Shown: positions 7,910-16,324, counted from the first letter of the stretch. The stretch: 64,000 nt of DNA from Cupriavidus pinatubonensis (GCF_019602855.1 NZ_CP080768.1:173666-237665); one strand, 5' to 3'. The notes: generated from the letters alone by a model not told the origin. Numbers and translations: made by a program.

Positions 7910-8797
7910 TCAAGCGTGCTTCTTACCGGCTCGCTTCGCCGATGCTGCCGGCGGCTGGGCTTCGGCTCGCTTCGCGGTGCGACGCGCCGGCGTGGGACGG
8001 TCCTTGGCGGTCTTCGCCGTTGGGGAACCGAGGCTTTGCCGCAGCGCTTCCATCAGGTCAACCACTTCGCCGCCGGTCGCGGCATCATAGGTCTGCGCGA
8101 CCGTGATGCGCTTGCCCTCAATCTTCCGCGCGATCTGCGCTAGCAGGCGTTGCTTCTCTTCGTCGGTGTAGGCAGCCGGATCGTAGCCGGCCACTGAATG
8201 CTGCGCGATGAGCTGCTCGGCCAGCGCGAGTTCTGCGCTCGATACCGCGACACGCGGGACCTGCAGTTCCGCCATGGAACGGACCTCGTCTGCATACAGC
8301 AACTGCTGCAAGATCAGTCCCTCCTCGCCGACGCGAATCTGCACCATGTACTGTTTGCCTTTCCACGCCCATTTGCCGAGGGCGCATTTCCCGGTGGCGC
8401 GCAATGCGTCAGCCAGCAAGCTGTAGGGTTTGGCGCCGCGTGTGTCAGGCCCAAGATAGTAGGCCTTGTCATAGTAGATGGGGTCGATCGCCGCGAGCGG
8501 CATGAAGGCAACAATGTCGATCGTCGGCCGGGCCGAAGCCTCCAGCGCTTTGAGCTCTTCCGGGGTGAACCGGACGTATTTGTCCTTTTCGAACTCGTAC
8601 CCTTTGACTATGTCGGCGCGCTCGACCACCACGCCTTCCCTCTGACAAAGGTACTGCTGGCGCAAGCGAGAGCCGCAGCCTTTGTGGAGCAGATTGAAAC
8701 TGATAGCAGCCTGGCTCTCCGTGGCCGAAAACACTCGCACGGGGATGGAGACCAGTCCGAAGCTGATGGATAGCGAGGCGATGGAACGGGCAGCCAT
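7910..8797 (-). CDS. ku: Ku, DNA end-binding protein of bacterial non-homologous end joining
   Basis: This 295-residue protein is the normal length for bacterial Ku. It opens MAARSIASLSISFGLVSIPV and has the typical KGCGSRLRQQYLC and KGYEFEKDKYV segments. It continues with FTPEELKALE and the DEVRSM, LAEQLI stretches, then a Lys/Ala/Pro-rich C-terminal tail (from about residue 250) like that of Ku proteins that bind DNA tightly. ATG 8797 is chosen over the upstream ATG because AGGAG lies 6-8 bases before it. Ku homodimers bind double-strand ends and recruit LigD. The adjacent LigD is a fragment, so a partner ligase must be elsewhere if the pathway works. Confidence 0.93.
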   Translation of the reverse strand: MAARSIASLSISFGLVSIPVRVFSATESQAAISFNLLHKGCGSRLRQQYLCQREGVVVERADIVKGYEFEKDKYVRFTPEELKALEASARPTIDIVAFMPLAAIDPIYYDKAYYLGPDTRGAKPYSLLADALRATGKCALGKWAWKGKQYMVQIRVGEEGLILQQLLYADEVRSMAELQVPRVAVSSAELALAEQLIAQHSVAGYDPAAYTDEEKQRLLAQIARKIEGKRITVAQTYDAATGGEVVDLMEALRQSLGSPTAKTAKDRPTPARRTAKRAEAQPPAASAKRAGKKHA

Positions 8798-8919
8798 GAT
8801 GTACTCCTGTGGCAAGACGTCCCGGCGTCGCGGATCTTAGGCCCGGCCGTGCCTTCGGGGTGGCGTGACCACCTTCGGCGCGACGCCGCCTGTGGGGGAC
8901 CCGGCGAGGGCGGGAGACG

Positions 8920-9141
8920 TTACCCTTTAATGTCCCGAGGGTCGTGGCCGAAGGTATTCCGTTCGCGGATCCGGCCGTCCCGACCGTGGATGAACAGCTC
9001 GACGTGCTTGGCCTTGGCACGCTGAGTGCCAGCGGCGATGGCTTCGTCTTGCGTGTCGAAGGTTTCGCGACCGTGACCGCCTTCTGCTTCTACTGCCCAG
9101 CGGTCTTCGTCCGGTACGACGTGAATGTCCTGTCGCGGCAT
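8920..9141 (-). CDS. DUF2188 family protein
   Basis: This is a 73-residue protein with the DUF2188 layout: IHVVPDEDRWAVEAEG, then a DEAIAAG helix, then VELFIHGRDGRIRERNTFG. ATG 9141 follows AGGAG on the minus strand, which fixes the start. Members of this family are small cytoplasmic proteins of unknown function, frequently found beside Ku and ligase genes and in stress islands. It reads in the same direction as Ku, about 120 bp upstream. Confidence 0.8.
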   Translation of the reverse strand: MPRQDIHVVPDEDRWAVEAEGGHGRETFDTQDEAIAAGTQRAKAKHVELFIHGRDGRIRERNTFGHDPRDIKG

Positions 9142-9331
9142 GGCGGTCTCCTGCAGAGTGTGCCACCAGTGTCGCCCCGCTGACGCCGGGCAGGTATCGG
9201 ATGCCGTCCGACACCAACGTCTTTCCAAACGCCTTGCCATGCACTTCAGGGCGCGCCAGAGTGGCGGCTGATACACCGACTGTCCGCTTCCGATTTACGG
9301 CCTCTGCGGCCTGGGGCCGCGTCGACTTAGA

Positions 9332-9838
9332 TCACCCTTCTCTTTTTGCGTCCAGATGTCCAGTGGAGCGTTGTGCCGGCTTGGTCCGTTGCCGAGAGGC
9401 CTGAAATTTCGCCAGGTACTGGATCGCCTGTTCGGATTGCTCGAAAGACAATGCGTGAATGCTTGGCGTCGACAAGGAGAAGCCAAGCTCTGCGGCCAAC
9501 CACTTGATCGCCTTGCCGCGGGCCTCGAAAGGGTTCACTCCATCGCGGCGGATCTTTGCCGCTACCAAAGGTTCCAGCGCATCGTGCAGGCGCTTCTTCG
9601 CGTCGCGCAAGGCCGCGTTGGCAAGCCGACCGAGCGGTGCGTGTTGCCGGCTGCGAGGCCTCACACCGATCCAGGCTTGGCATGGCACGCAGATCCACAC
9701 TGGGCCATGGTCCTCGAGATACGGGTACATGGGGTCAGCCGCCTGCGCGAGCTGGGCGCTATTGCCGCAGATGTCGCAGACAGGCACTACAGGTGCGGGA
9801 ATGGGGCGTCCTACTCGCATTGCTACAACCTGCCCCAT
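9332..9838 (-). CDS. DUF3268-type zinc-finger protein
   Basis: About 168 residues from ATG 9838. The N-terminal zinc ribbon has PVCDICGNSA and VWICVPCQAWIG (two CxxC pairs near residues 20 and 55), then LGRLANAALRDAKKRLHDAL, which is diagnostic for DUF3268. The rest is helical. Its start overlaps the end of the 9823-10074 gene, so it is the third gene of a coupled H-NS operon. Proteins of this family occur mainly on plasmids and phages; the role is unknown but nucleic-acid binding is plausible. Confidence 0.7.
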   Translation of the reverse strand: MGQVVAMRVGRPIPAPVVPVCDICGNSAQLAQAADPMYPYLEDHGPVWICVPCQAWIGVRPRSRQHAPLGRLANAALRDAKKRLHDALEPLVAAKIRRDGVNPFEARGKAIKWLAAELGFSLSTPSIHALSFEQSEQAIQYLAKFQASRQRTKPAQRSTGHLDAKREG

Positions 9839-10074
9839 TCCGCTTCGTGTGCGTCGCTCGTAATGCGAGCGAGGCTGCGTCGACACCCATCCAGGTCATT
9901 CGAGTAGAACCCCACGTCAATGCCGTACGGGTTAACAACCCATATGAGATCGTCATCGGCGATCAGAGACCATCCCGCAACGTCGACCGTGCCGTGCCGC
10001 CGTAGCTGTTCGCACAGCTCGGTGTCGCTGACGGTTGCCGATAATTGGTGTCGGCACTCAGTTGCGCTCGTCAC
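9823..10074 (-). CDS. Unrecognised small protein between H-NS and the DUF3268 gene
   Basis: This is an 83-residue soluble protein. Its ATG overlaps the H-NS stop codon (ATGA, 10071-10074) and its end overlaps the DUF3268 start, so the three genes form a tightly coupled operon. The sequence has a ELCEQLRRHGTVDVAGW segment but no known domain. Confidence 0.6.
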   Translation of the reverse strand: MTSATECRHQLSATVSDTELCEQLRRHGTVDVAGWSLIADDDLIWVVNPYGIDVGFYSNDLDGCRRSLARITSDAHEAEWGRL

Positions 10075-10376
10075 TCAGCGGCAATCAGGAAGCGGTCGCG
10101 ATTTCTGCCAATCCAGGCGGGCGCGCGACCCCGGCCAGACCAGGTTTGTCCGGTCTTCGGGTCCTGGTACTTCGGTGCCAGGGGCTGACGCTCAGCCTTC
10201 ACCTTTCCTGCCGGGCGGCCGCGTCGCTTTTGTACGACGTCGTCCGGCGTCAGGCCGAACTGCTCCATCAAGGCGCGGATTTTCTCGATAGCCGCTCCGA
10301 CTTCAGCAGCACGCGCCTCCTCGATACGGGCATCCAAATCGGCTTTCTGGGCAAGGAGTTCTTTATAGGTGGCCAT
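10071..10376 (-). CDS. H-NS family nucleoid protein
   Basis: This 101-residue H-NS/Bv3F-type protein typical of Burkholderiales starts MATYKELLAQKADLDARIEE. It has an N-terminal oligomerisation coiled coil (residues 1-45), a linker RRGRPAGK, and the C-terminal DNA-binding motif (PKYQDPKTGQTWSGRGRAP then AWI). Such proteins bind curved AT-rich DNA and silence acquired genes; plasmid copies also reduce the plasmid's fitness cost. It is the first gene of a three-gene operon with 4-bp overlaps. Confidence 0.92.
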   Translation of the reverse strand: MATYKELLAQKADLDARIEEARAAEVGAAIEKIRALMEQFGLTPDDVVQKRRGRPAGKVKAERQPLAPKYQDPKTGQTWSGRGRAPAWIGRNRDRFLIAAE

Positions 10377-10482
10377 ATTGTCTTGTGGTTGTTGAAACAA
10401 GCTCAAATCATACCGCGCCGAGAGGCCAGCTTGAGGGTGGATAATGCAGGACTAACTGGCGACTGCCTAAGACGAGGTGACC

Positions 10483-11574
10483 ATGACTGCCGTACCCAAC
10501 CCTTCCCGGGACCTCCTGGAGACCGTTGTGGCTGCGGCCAAGGTTTCACCCGGCCACAAGCAACTGATCGCGGCGCTGCGCCGGTCTACCGGACTGGATA
10601 CGGTAAGGGTTGGAAACGAGCGTGACGGCTTTTCGCGCATGGCGCAGTACAACCAAGTGCTGGCACCCGACGCAATGTCTCTGGGCATCTATCACGACTG
10701 GATCGCCAATGAATTGGCTGCCGCAAATGGCGACTGGCGAGCGGTCTGGGTGAAATTCAGGGGGAGTGATCTCCGCCTGACTGGCACAGAGATCGTCAAG
10801 ATTCGACTCGTGGCACCGTATGGGGATGCCTCGTCCGAATTCCTGCAGCTCGTCATCAACCTGAACCAGAGCAAGATTGAGCGATCGCTGTTCAGCGAAG
10901 CCGACTGGGAGGTGCCCAGTGACGAGCAGGACCTGCGGGAGCTTGATCGCTGTTCCGGCTACCCATTTTCCGATCCGGAGCCGTACGGTGAGCCCTGTTA
11001 CGAGCTAGAAAGCGTTTCAAACCTTGCCGATGTCCTGGCCCTGGAGTCGGAACTCGAGGAAGCACAAAAGCGGGCGGTCGAACATAAAGTCCTACGGATC
11101 GACAATCCGCAGACTGGTGAGGTCCGCTATGCCGGCATCTTCGACGAGTTTCCCGAGCTGCGCCGCAAGAAGCCGCGCCTCGCGCGTTTCTTCGCGGACT
11201 GGGATCGCTCGAGCGCTGGCCGCAGCGGTGCGGAGATCTCCAGGCACTGGGTGTTCGAGATCAGTGACTATACAAACCCGAAGACCGGCGAGCGCAATCT
11301 GAGCGTGATTCCGGCCTGGACCGCAACGAAGCGGCTCGCGGAGATCAAGCCGAAGCCGAGCAGGACGGTGTTCCATCTTTGGGACGAGCTGCTGCGGTTC
11401 GACGTGCGGGCCGGCTACCAGTTCGCCTGGTACTTCTTCATGCTCCATGGCAATCGTATCGGCTCCTGGGTCGGGGAGCGCATCCTGGAGGCAGCGGAGG
11501 CCGGCAGCATCGTAATGCCCGAGCAGGACTACAGGGTCCTGAAGGACTGGGCAGTAATGCCCTATGGGTTCTGA
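10483..11574 (+). CDS. Unrecognised 363-residue protein
   Basis: ATG 10483 is preceded by GAGG with 5-bp spacing; an in-frame GTG at 10477 is an alternative start. The protein has no signal peptide. It has an acidic central helix (VLALESELEEAQKRAVEHKV, around residues 185-205) and a Trp- and Phe-rich C-terminal half (FAWYFFMLHGNRIGSW). No family is recognised. It is followed by a bidirectional terminator shared with the HU gene. Confidence 0.6.
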   Translation: MTAVPNPSRDLLETVVAAAKVSPGHKQLIAALRRSTGLDTVRVGNERDGFSRMAQYNQVLAPDAMSLGIYHDWIANELAAANGDWRAVWVKFRGSDLRLTGTEIVKIRLVAPYGDASSEFLQLVINLNQSKIERSLFSEADWEVPSDEQDLRELDRCSGYPFSDPEPYGEPCYELESVSNLADVLALESELEEAQKRAVEHKVLRIDNPQTGEVRYAGIFDEFPELRRKKPRLARFFADWDRSSAGRSGAEISRHWVFEISDYTNPKTGERNLSVIPAWTATKRLAEIKPKPSRTVFHLWDELLRFDVRAGYQFAWYFFMLHGNRIGSWVGERILEAAEAGSIVMPEQDYRVLKDWAVMPYGF

Positions 11575-11711
11575 AAAGAAGAGATAGAGGCCGGAGCGCG
11601 CTGGCAGCCTCGCATCAGCCATTCGCAAGCGCCCGCTTTTGGCTGCGGATTCAACCGGTCGGATGTTCTGGCCAGGGTGACCCTCCCCCGTATCCGGTGA
11701 TGACCCAATGA

Positions 11712-11738
11712 AAAGGGGAGCGCATGGCTCCCCTCTTT
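11712..11738. terminator. Bidirectional intrinsic terminator
   Basis: A hairpin with stem GGGGAGC/GCTCCCC and loop GCATG is flanked by A-rich sequence on the left and TCTTT on the right. It lies between two convergent genes (10483-11574 and 11757-12227) and can serve both. Confidence 0.75.
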
Positions 11739-11756
11739 GCCACCGATGGCCTGGCC

Positions 11757-12227
11757 TTATGCAGCTGCGTCCTTCAGCTTCTTCAGCGCGCGGACCTTCA
11801 CCTTCACCGAAGCGGGCTTGGCAGCGAACCATTGGTCTTGACCGGTGAACGGGTTCTTTCCGAAGCGCTTCTTGGTGGCGGGCACCTGGATAGCCTGCAC
11901 CTTGAACAGGCCGGGCAGGGTGAATTCGCCGGCGCCCTTCTTGTGAATCGCGCTGACGATGGTGTTCTCCAGGTGGGAGAGCACCGTCTGGACAGCCTTC
12001 TTTTCCAGTTGGGTTTGCTCGACCAGGTGCGCGAGCAGGCTGGACTTGTTGAACGTTTCCTTCAGGGGCTTGGCCACCGGTGCCGCTGCAGCGGCCTTCG
12101 GTGCGGCCTTCGGGGCCGCAGCCTTCTTGGCCGGAGCCTTTGCTGCGGGCTTTGCAGCCGGCTTCGCGGCGGGTTTAGCGGCGGGCTTCGCAGCGGCTTT
12201 AGCAGTCGGTTTAGCTTTGGTTGCCAT
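11757..12227 (-). CDS. HU/IHF-family protein with Lys/Ala/Pro-rich N-terminal tail
   Basis: This is a 156-residue protein. Residues 1-50 are a low-complexity tail of repeated AAKPAAKP units, resembling histone H1 tails. Residues 56-150 form an HU-type domain (FNKSSLLAHLVEQTQLEKK, then GEFTLPGLFKVQ, then GKNPFTGQ), where the arm motif is varied from the canonical RNPxTG. Such tailed HU proteins occur in Burkholderiales and compact DNA. The gene faces the 12408 recombinase gene across a promoter region. Confidence 0.85.
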   Translation of the reverse strand: MATKAKPTAKAAAKPAAKPAAKPAAKPAAKAPAKKAAAPKAAPKAAAAAPVAKPLKETFNKSSLLAHLVEQTQLEKKAVQTVLSHLENTIVSAIHKKGAGEFTLPGLFKVQAIQVPATKKRFGKNPFTGQDQWFAAKPASVKVKVRALKKLKDAAA

Positions 12228-12407
12228 TTCTGTTCGTAGGTCTCAGTGGTTGACGTGTCGGCTGAAACGATTTGCAGCTGCGCGACACTGAACGCGATAT
12301 TGCCACGATGGTGCCTGTTTTCAAGCCCTTTTCGTGATTTCCGGCTCTGTGTTGGTTATTCTGATTGCAATCGCACCACACTAGTGGGCTCAGTTTCGAG
12401 AACTCCC

Positions 12408-13421
12408 ATGAAAGCCAGGGTCCGCCCCATCGACGAGCAGCAGCAGTCCGCACTCTTCGGCACCACGTTCGCCGAGTGGATGCAAGATGCCGCTCGCGCG
12501 TTCGACCACTGGTTGGCTTCCCGCGGCGTGAGCGACAGCAGCGCGAAAATTTACGGGTCTATGTGGCGCAAGTGGCTGCGGTGGACAGCCGAGCGCAAGC
12601 TCACCATGACAGCTTGGGAAGCCCACCATATCGGCGAGTTTCTCGACGACTCGGATCTGCACAAGCGACATCGGTACCGCTACGCCCGCCTCATTGAGCG
12701 GGTGTTTCACCACTTGGCCACGCTTCGTCCAGGTATGCACAACCCGGCCAGCGTCGCAGTACAGCAAAAGCTGGCGGAAGGCGAGAACGCGCCGACCACA
12801 TTTCTCGATCCGAACGAGCGCACGGCTATCGAGGCGTATCTCGCCAACGTGCCCCCGCTGCCGCGCTCCGTTGCCGTCAGCGCAGAGCAATGGCGCGCGT
12901 CCCGCGACCTGGCTTTGCTCGCCCTCTTCTATGGTGCAGGCGTGAAGGTGTCGCAGGCAAAGGCGCTTAAGCGGAAGGCGCTCAGCGCGTCGGGGCTGGC
13001 GATTACGGTGCCTCAGAAGATGGGGCCACGTGTTGTGCAAACCCCAGTGGAGGTGCTCGAGGTGGCCAGGCCGGCGATGGGCGCCTGGCTACAGATGCTC
13101 GCGCGTGCCGGCGTGCCTGGTGAATGGCTGTTCCCTACCGCAAGTGATGGTCGGGCGATGCATGCTGCGTCGATGTTCCGACGGGTAACCGCGCAGCTGG
13201 AAGCGCTGGCGATTGCCGATAAGGCTCGTCTCTCACCGCAGACCTTGCGAAATACCTACGCAGCGAACCGGTTCGACCGCGGTGATACGCCTGAGGAAGT
13301 CGGTAGCGCGCTGGGGTTGATCGATGAGGCCTCACCCTTCCGACTGCATCGCAGCTACGAGGAGTGGAAGGATGGGATGGTTCCTGTCGTGGATAGATCT
13401 GAAGCCGAGGATCTCGCCTGA
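12408..13421 (+). CDS. Tyrosine recombinase-fold protein with degenerate active site
   Basis: The protein has 337 residues from ATG 12408; the open frame extends further upstream but that part looks non-coding. The N-terminal core-binding domain covers about residues 15-115 and the catalytic-like domain about 145-325. Aligned by eye with Xer proteins, the first catalytic arginine motif (GLRxSE) reads GVKVSQ. The HxLRH box reads QTLRNT, and the final tyrosine may be SYEEW. Thus Arg-I is Lys and the conserved His is Gln. The fold assignment is fairly secure, but strand-cleavage activity is doubtful. It may be a DNA-binding or regulatory descendant. Confidence 0.7.
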   Translation: MKARVRPIDEQQQSALFGTTFAEWMQDAARAFDHWLASRGVSDSSAKIYGSMWRKWLRWTAERKLTMTAWEAHHIGEFLDDSDLHKRHRYRYARLIERVFHHLATLRPGMHNPASVAVQQKLAEGENAPTTFLDPNERTAIEAYLANVPPLPRSVAVSAEQWRASRDLALLALFYGAGVKVSQAKALKRKALSASGLAITVPQKMGPRVVQTPVEVLEVARPAMGAWLQMLARAGVPGEWLFPTASDGRAMHAASMFRRVTAQLEALAIADKARLSPQTLRNTYAANRFDRGDTPEEVGSALGLIDEASPFRLHRSYEEWKDGMVPVVDRSEAEDLA

Positions 13422-13613
13422 TCGAAATGCGCGGACACCCCGTCCTTCAGGCTTGGGATTGATCTCCAGTTGCTGTAAGTGAGAGCGCCGGGGAGCGGCA
13501 GTCGACACCCCGCAGCCGACGCTTCGTCCCTGTGCACGTATGAGCTTGGAAAGTGGGATTCACTGCAGTTTTTATTGGCCCCAGAAGCTCACGCGTTGCG
13601 CATTGGCGCTCTC

Positions 13614-13644
13614 GCATGAGGACTCTCGCCGAAAGTCCTCATGC
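13614..13644. repeat. Hairpin between recombinase and MobV-like genes
   Basis: Perfect 11-bp arms GCATGAGGACT and AGTCCTCATGC flank a 9-nt loop. No T-run follows on either strand, so it is a structured element rather than a classic terminator. The rest of the 13422-13766 interval shows no gene I can support. Confidence 0.5.
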
Positions 13645-13766
13645 CAGTGGCACCGAAAAATGCTGTTATAAGCACGTTTTCTTTCCAGACTCCCGGTCAT
13701 GGAGGCATTAATCTTGGTTTTGTCAGAATTCTGGCGGTTAATTGCGTATCTCTCTCCGTGCACCGC

Positions 13767-14477
13767 TTAAGGTACAAGACGCACCTGGCCTCTGCGCTCG
13801 AGCTCGGCCCGGAACTCTTCTTCTCGTGGCAAAGGGGAATTTCCCTTTCTGCCTTCAGCCTGGTTCAACTGATTCACGAGTGCAGCCTTCTCCTGCAATG
13901 CTGTTTGAAGCTGCTCCCTGAGCGTAGCGACCTCAGCCGAGACGCGAGCGGCCTGCCCTCCCCGCTTGATTCCAAGCTCCTCTACACTCGCTGCATACTC
14001 GCTCTGCAGCTGGGCCAACCGAAGCCGCGCTCCGCCAAAGAGTGCCCTAGCGTTGAGTTTGCCGTTTTCATCAAGGGGTACCAGGATGGAGACGATGGCC
14101 GGAACAGGCCCCTCGGAACTCAGGCTGGCCGTGACCACCCTATTGCCATACTTTCCCAGCAGCCAACTCATGCTCGAATCGGACCAGGCCTGCAAACTGT
14201 CGCCACTCCAAGCGCAGCCTACTGCTGACGTCCCATGTTCGATCGACATCAGCACCTGAACGGCAAGCACAGCGTTAGTTCTGATGGTTTGCTGCCCGAT
14301 TAAGGCGCGGACTGCGGCAACGATCGTTCCGCTGCCAGCGTGGCCGGCGAGAAGCTTGCCCGGCTCTTGCCCGGCGATCGTCAGCGCGTCCCACGTCTTG
14401 AGCTTCGTAATGCGCAGTACAGTAAAGGTCGTGGTCGGCGGCCACGGCGTGGCCACCGCGGCGGTCTTCAGTCCCAT
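13767..14477 (-). CDS. MobV/Pre-family relaxase-like protein lacking the catalytic histidines
   Basis: This is a 236-residue protein. It begins with a MobV motif I-like segment (FTVLRITKLKTWDAL). It also has the block normally following motif III (VPLDENGKLNARALFGG, then LQSEYAASVEELGIKRG), and ends in a long coiled coil (about residues 170-225). In true MobV relaxases the block before VPLDENG is HxDExTPHxH; here it is SSEGPVPAIV, so all three metal-binding histidines are replaced. Nicking activity is therefore unlikely. It may still bind DNA or act as an accessory factor. The family call is by pattern; loss of the triad is seen directly. Confidence 0.65.
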   Translation of the reverse strand: MGLKTAAVATPWPPTTTFTVLRITKLKTWDALTIAGQEPGKLLAGHAGSGTIVAAVRALIGQQTIRTNAVLAVQVLMSIEHGTSAVGCAWSGDSLQAWSDSSMSWLLGKYGNRVVTASLSSEGPVPAIVSILVPLDENGKLNARALFGGARLRLAQLQSEYAASVEELGIKRGGQAARVSAEVATLREQLQTALQEKAALVNQLNQAEGRKGNSPLPREEEFRAELERRGQVRLVP

Positions 14478-14510
14478 CCGCGAATCGTTGCCTTTTATTT
14501 CGATTCGGCA

Positions 14511-15344
14511 TTATACGGCGAAATATTGATCGGCAACCAAAGCCAATGCTTCCTGCTCGATTTCATGTCTCGGTCTGGCCCGCTGTGCCACCTCGCGCAT
14601 CGGCTCGTGCGGCGACACAGGAAACCGGGATGCCCACCCGCCGATGATGTAAGCTGGTGTGTACCAGACTGAGCGGGTTTCCAACGTCAGACTGTTCCCG
14701 CAGATCAGAACTGCCGGGATATGCAGGAGGGCCATCTGGATGTAGCACATATGGACCGCAGTCAGGCTCAGGTCCACCCCGACGGCCACCATCTGCTTCT
14801 GGTAGTTAAAGCCGACTTCCGCCATGATCGCCGCAAACTGGATCAGCATTGCGCCGCCACCCATCGCCGGCTCGTGCACGGAAACGAACCCGTTCCGAGC
14901 AATATGCCCCGCGATCGACTCACGATCAATCGTCATTGCTGCCACCAACCGGCTCACCTCATTGGGCGTAAAGAACTGTCCCATGGCGCTATTCCCCAGG
15001 TCCAGCGCCATGAACAACTCACCGAGAATGTCCGCAAAGTGGATCGGCACTCCGCCCGGCCCGACGTTGGCTTCGAACGCGAGTGGCAGTCGAATGAATG
15101 CCTGCACCAGCGCCTCGAACTCATCACGGGTGTAGCGCCTCACGATCCGCAGATACTCGACCTCCCTCTCGGCATAGGAGCGGCGGTCGAGCTGGGCGAA
15201 TGTGATGGCCGCCAGCGCGACGAAGTCAGACCAGACCTCGTCCATACGACGACGGTAGGCGGCTGTGCGCAGCAGCCGGACAATCTCCAGCTTCTCGGAC
15301 GCAGCGCTGCCCCGATTGACAGCTCGTAGTTGGCGCTGTTTCAT
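14511..15344 (-). CDS. N6-DNA methylase-like protein without the NPPY motif
   Basis: This is a 277-residue protein. It has the HsdM-type GQFFTPNEVSRLVAAM segment (about residue 125) and a SAM-binding motif I variant (HEPAMGGGAML). A following acidic motif (GVDLSLTA) is present. Where motif IV (NPPY/F) should follow GNSLTLE, the sequence reads RSVWYTPAYIIGG, so the adenine-binding catalytic motif is absent. Similar proteins are common on plasmids of proteobacteria. It may bind SAM or DNA without methylating. The ATG overlaps the previous gene's stop (ATGA, 15341-15344). Confidence 0.7.
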   Translation of the reverse strand: MKQRQLRAVNRGSAASEKLEIVRLLRTAAYRRRMDEVWSDFVALAAITFAQLDRRSYAEREVEYLRIVRRYTRDEFEALVQAFIRLPLAFEANVGPGGVPIHFADILGELFMALDLGNSAMGQFFTPNEVSRLVAAMTIDRESIAGHIARNGFVSVHEPAMGGGAMLIQFAAIMAEVGFNYQKQMVAVGVDLSLTAVHMCYIQMALLHIPAVLICGNSLTLETRSVWYTPAYIIGGWASRFPVSPHEPMREVAQRARPRHEIEQEALALVADQYFAV

Positions 15345-15802
15345 GCAGCCCTCCAGGTGGTTCGCCCGCCGTCGATGTGCCGGCGCAACGTTGGCGCGTC
15401 AATATCGCGCATAAAGGCACTCCAGCTCGCAAGGCTGTGGACCGGAGATCCTTGCGTCCCGATGTGATGGATGAACAATGGGCCTTGTACCTTCTCCTCG
15501 ACCTCCCAGGAGTCCTGCCATGGCTCCCGTGGGTGCTGGGCGAGATTGCAGCCGTTACAGGGGCCCGCCGACGTACAGGCGTCGTAAGCCGTGGCGACCC
15601 CAAAGTGACCCATCCCCCGGAGCGTGTCCAGAGCCGCCTGGCGATACTTCGGCCGAAGAAGGCAGCGGTCGAGCGGCTCCATCGGGATGATCGCGAGGCG
15701 ATTCCAGCCCTGACCGTCGCGCCCGGCTGGCCGGCGATCGAGTGCGGGGCTGACGCGGTAGCTCGTGGATGCGATCAGCGGATCTTTCGTGGCAGCCTGC
15801 AT
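15341..15802 (-). CDS. Unrecognised protein coupled to the methylase-like gene
   Basis: About 153 residues from ATG 15802; an upstream ATG at 15814 is also in frame. Cysteines cluster as CTSAGPCNGCN near residue 80 and could bind a metal. A segment PLFIHHIGTQGSPVHSLASW follows. The stop overlaps the methylase-like ATG by 4 bp, so the two are translationally coupled and may work together. No known family. Confidence 0.55.
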   Translation of the reverse strand: MQAATKDPLIASTSYRVSPALDRRPAGRDGQGWNRLAIIPMEPLDRCLLRPKYRQAALDTLRGMGHFGVATAYDACTSAGPCNGCNLAQHPREPWQDSWEVEEKVQGPLFIHHIGTQGSPVHSLASWSAFMRDIDAPTLRRHIDGGRTTWRAA

Positions 15803-15913
15803 TTCATCCTCCATACTTCAGCTTGATTCGATGCAACGAAACTACAGGTTGCAGACCTACCCACGCAAATGACGCACGCAAGGGCGATCTGGCCGACCGG
15901 TGGAGCTCGACGC

Positions 15914-16324
15914 TCAATGAACCGTAGCGCTGGCGCCGCCCCGCATCGACGCGAAATGCTGGTTGGTCGTGCTCACGTCCACTTCGACGCTGACTATCGT
16001 CGCGGTGGTTCCGTTCGAGGCATCGCCGAATCGCTGAAGAGTCGTCATCAGTGCCTCATCGCCCTGGAAGCTCAGCACCTGGACCTCTCGCTCAGTGAAA
16101 TTTCCGGCGAGTGCCATTGCATTGAGAGCTGCCTCGGTCTTGGCGTGGGCGAGCAGTGCATCGACCGGGCTGGTTGCATTGGGCATGCCCTGGAATGCCT
16201 TGATCCAGATCATCGACAGCGCATAGCCGTTTTCGGTCCAAACCCGCTTACACATCAGCATGCTCTCAATCAGCTGGGTGGCCGGGTTGTTGAAGATCGG
16301 TGCGTGAAGGTGGTTCGTGGTCAT
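15914..16324 (-). CDS. Unrecognised small protein
   Basis: This is a 136-residue protein without signal peptide or membrane segment, rich in Ala and Thr, with a helical middle (PVDALLAHAKTEAALNAMAL). It precedes the 15341 gene by about 110 bp in the same direction. No family is recognised. Confidence 0.5.
   Translation of the reverse strand: MTTNHLHAPIFNNPATQLIESMLMCKRVWTENGYALSMIWIKAFQGMPNATSPVDALLAHAKTEAALNAMALAGNFTEREVQVLSFQGDEALMTTLQRFGDASNGTTATIVSVEVDVSTTNQHFASMRGGASATVH

Noticed and set aside
12080..12227. Repetitive DNA considered as a tandem repeat or CRISPR-like array
   Set aside because: It encodes the AAKP-rich tail of the HU protein, and the repeats are codon-level and imperfect without spacers.
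12246..12407. Upstream extension of the recombinase-like gene
   Set aside because: The in-frame extension reads as Cys-rich non-protein-like sequence and lies in the promoter region shared with the HU gene; ATG 12408 fits the family length.
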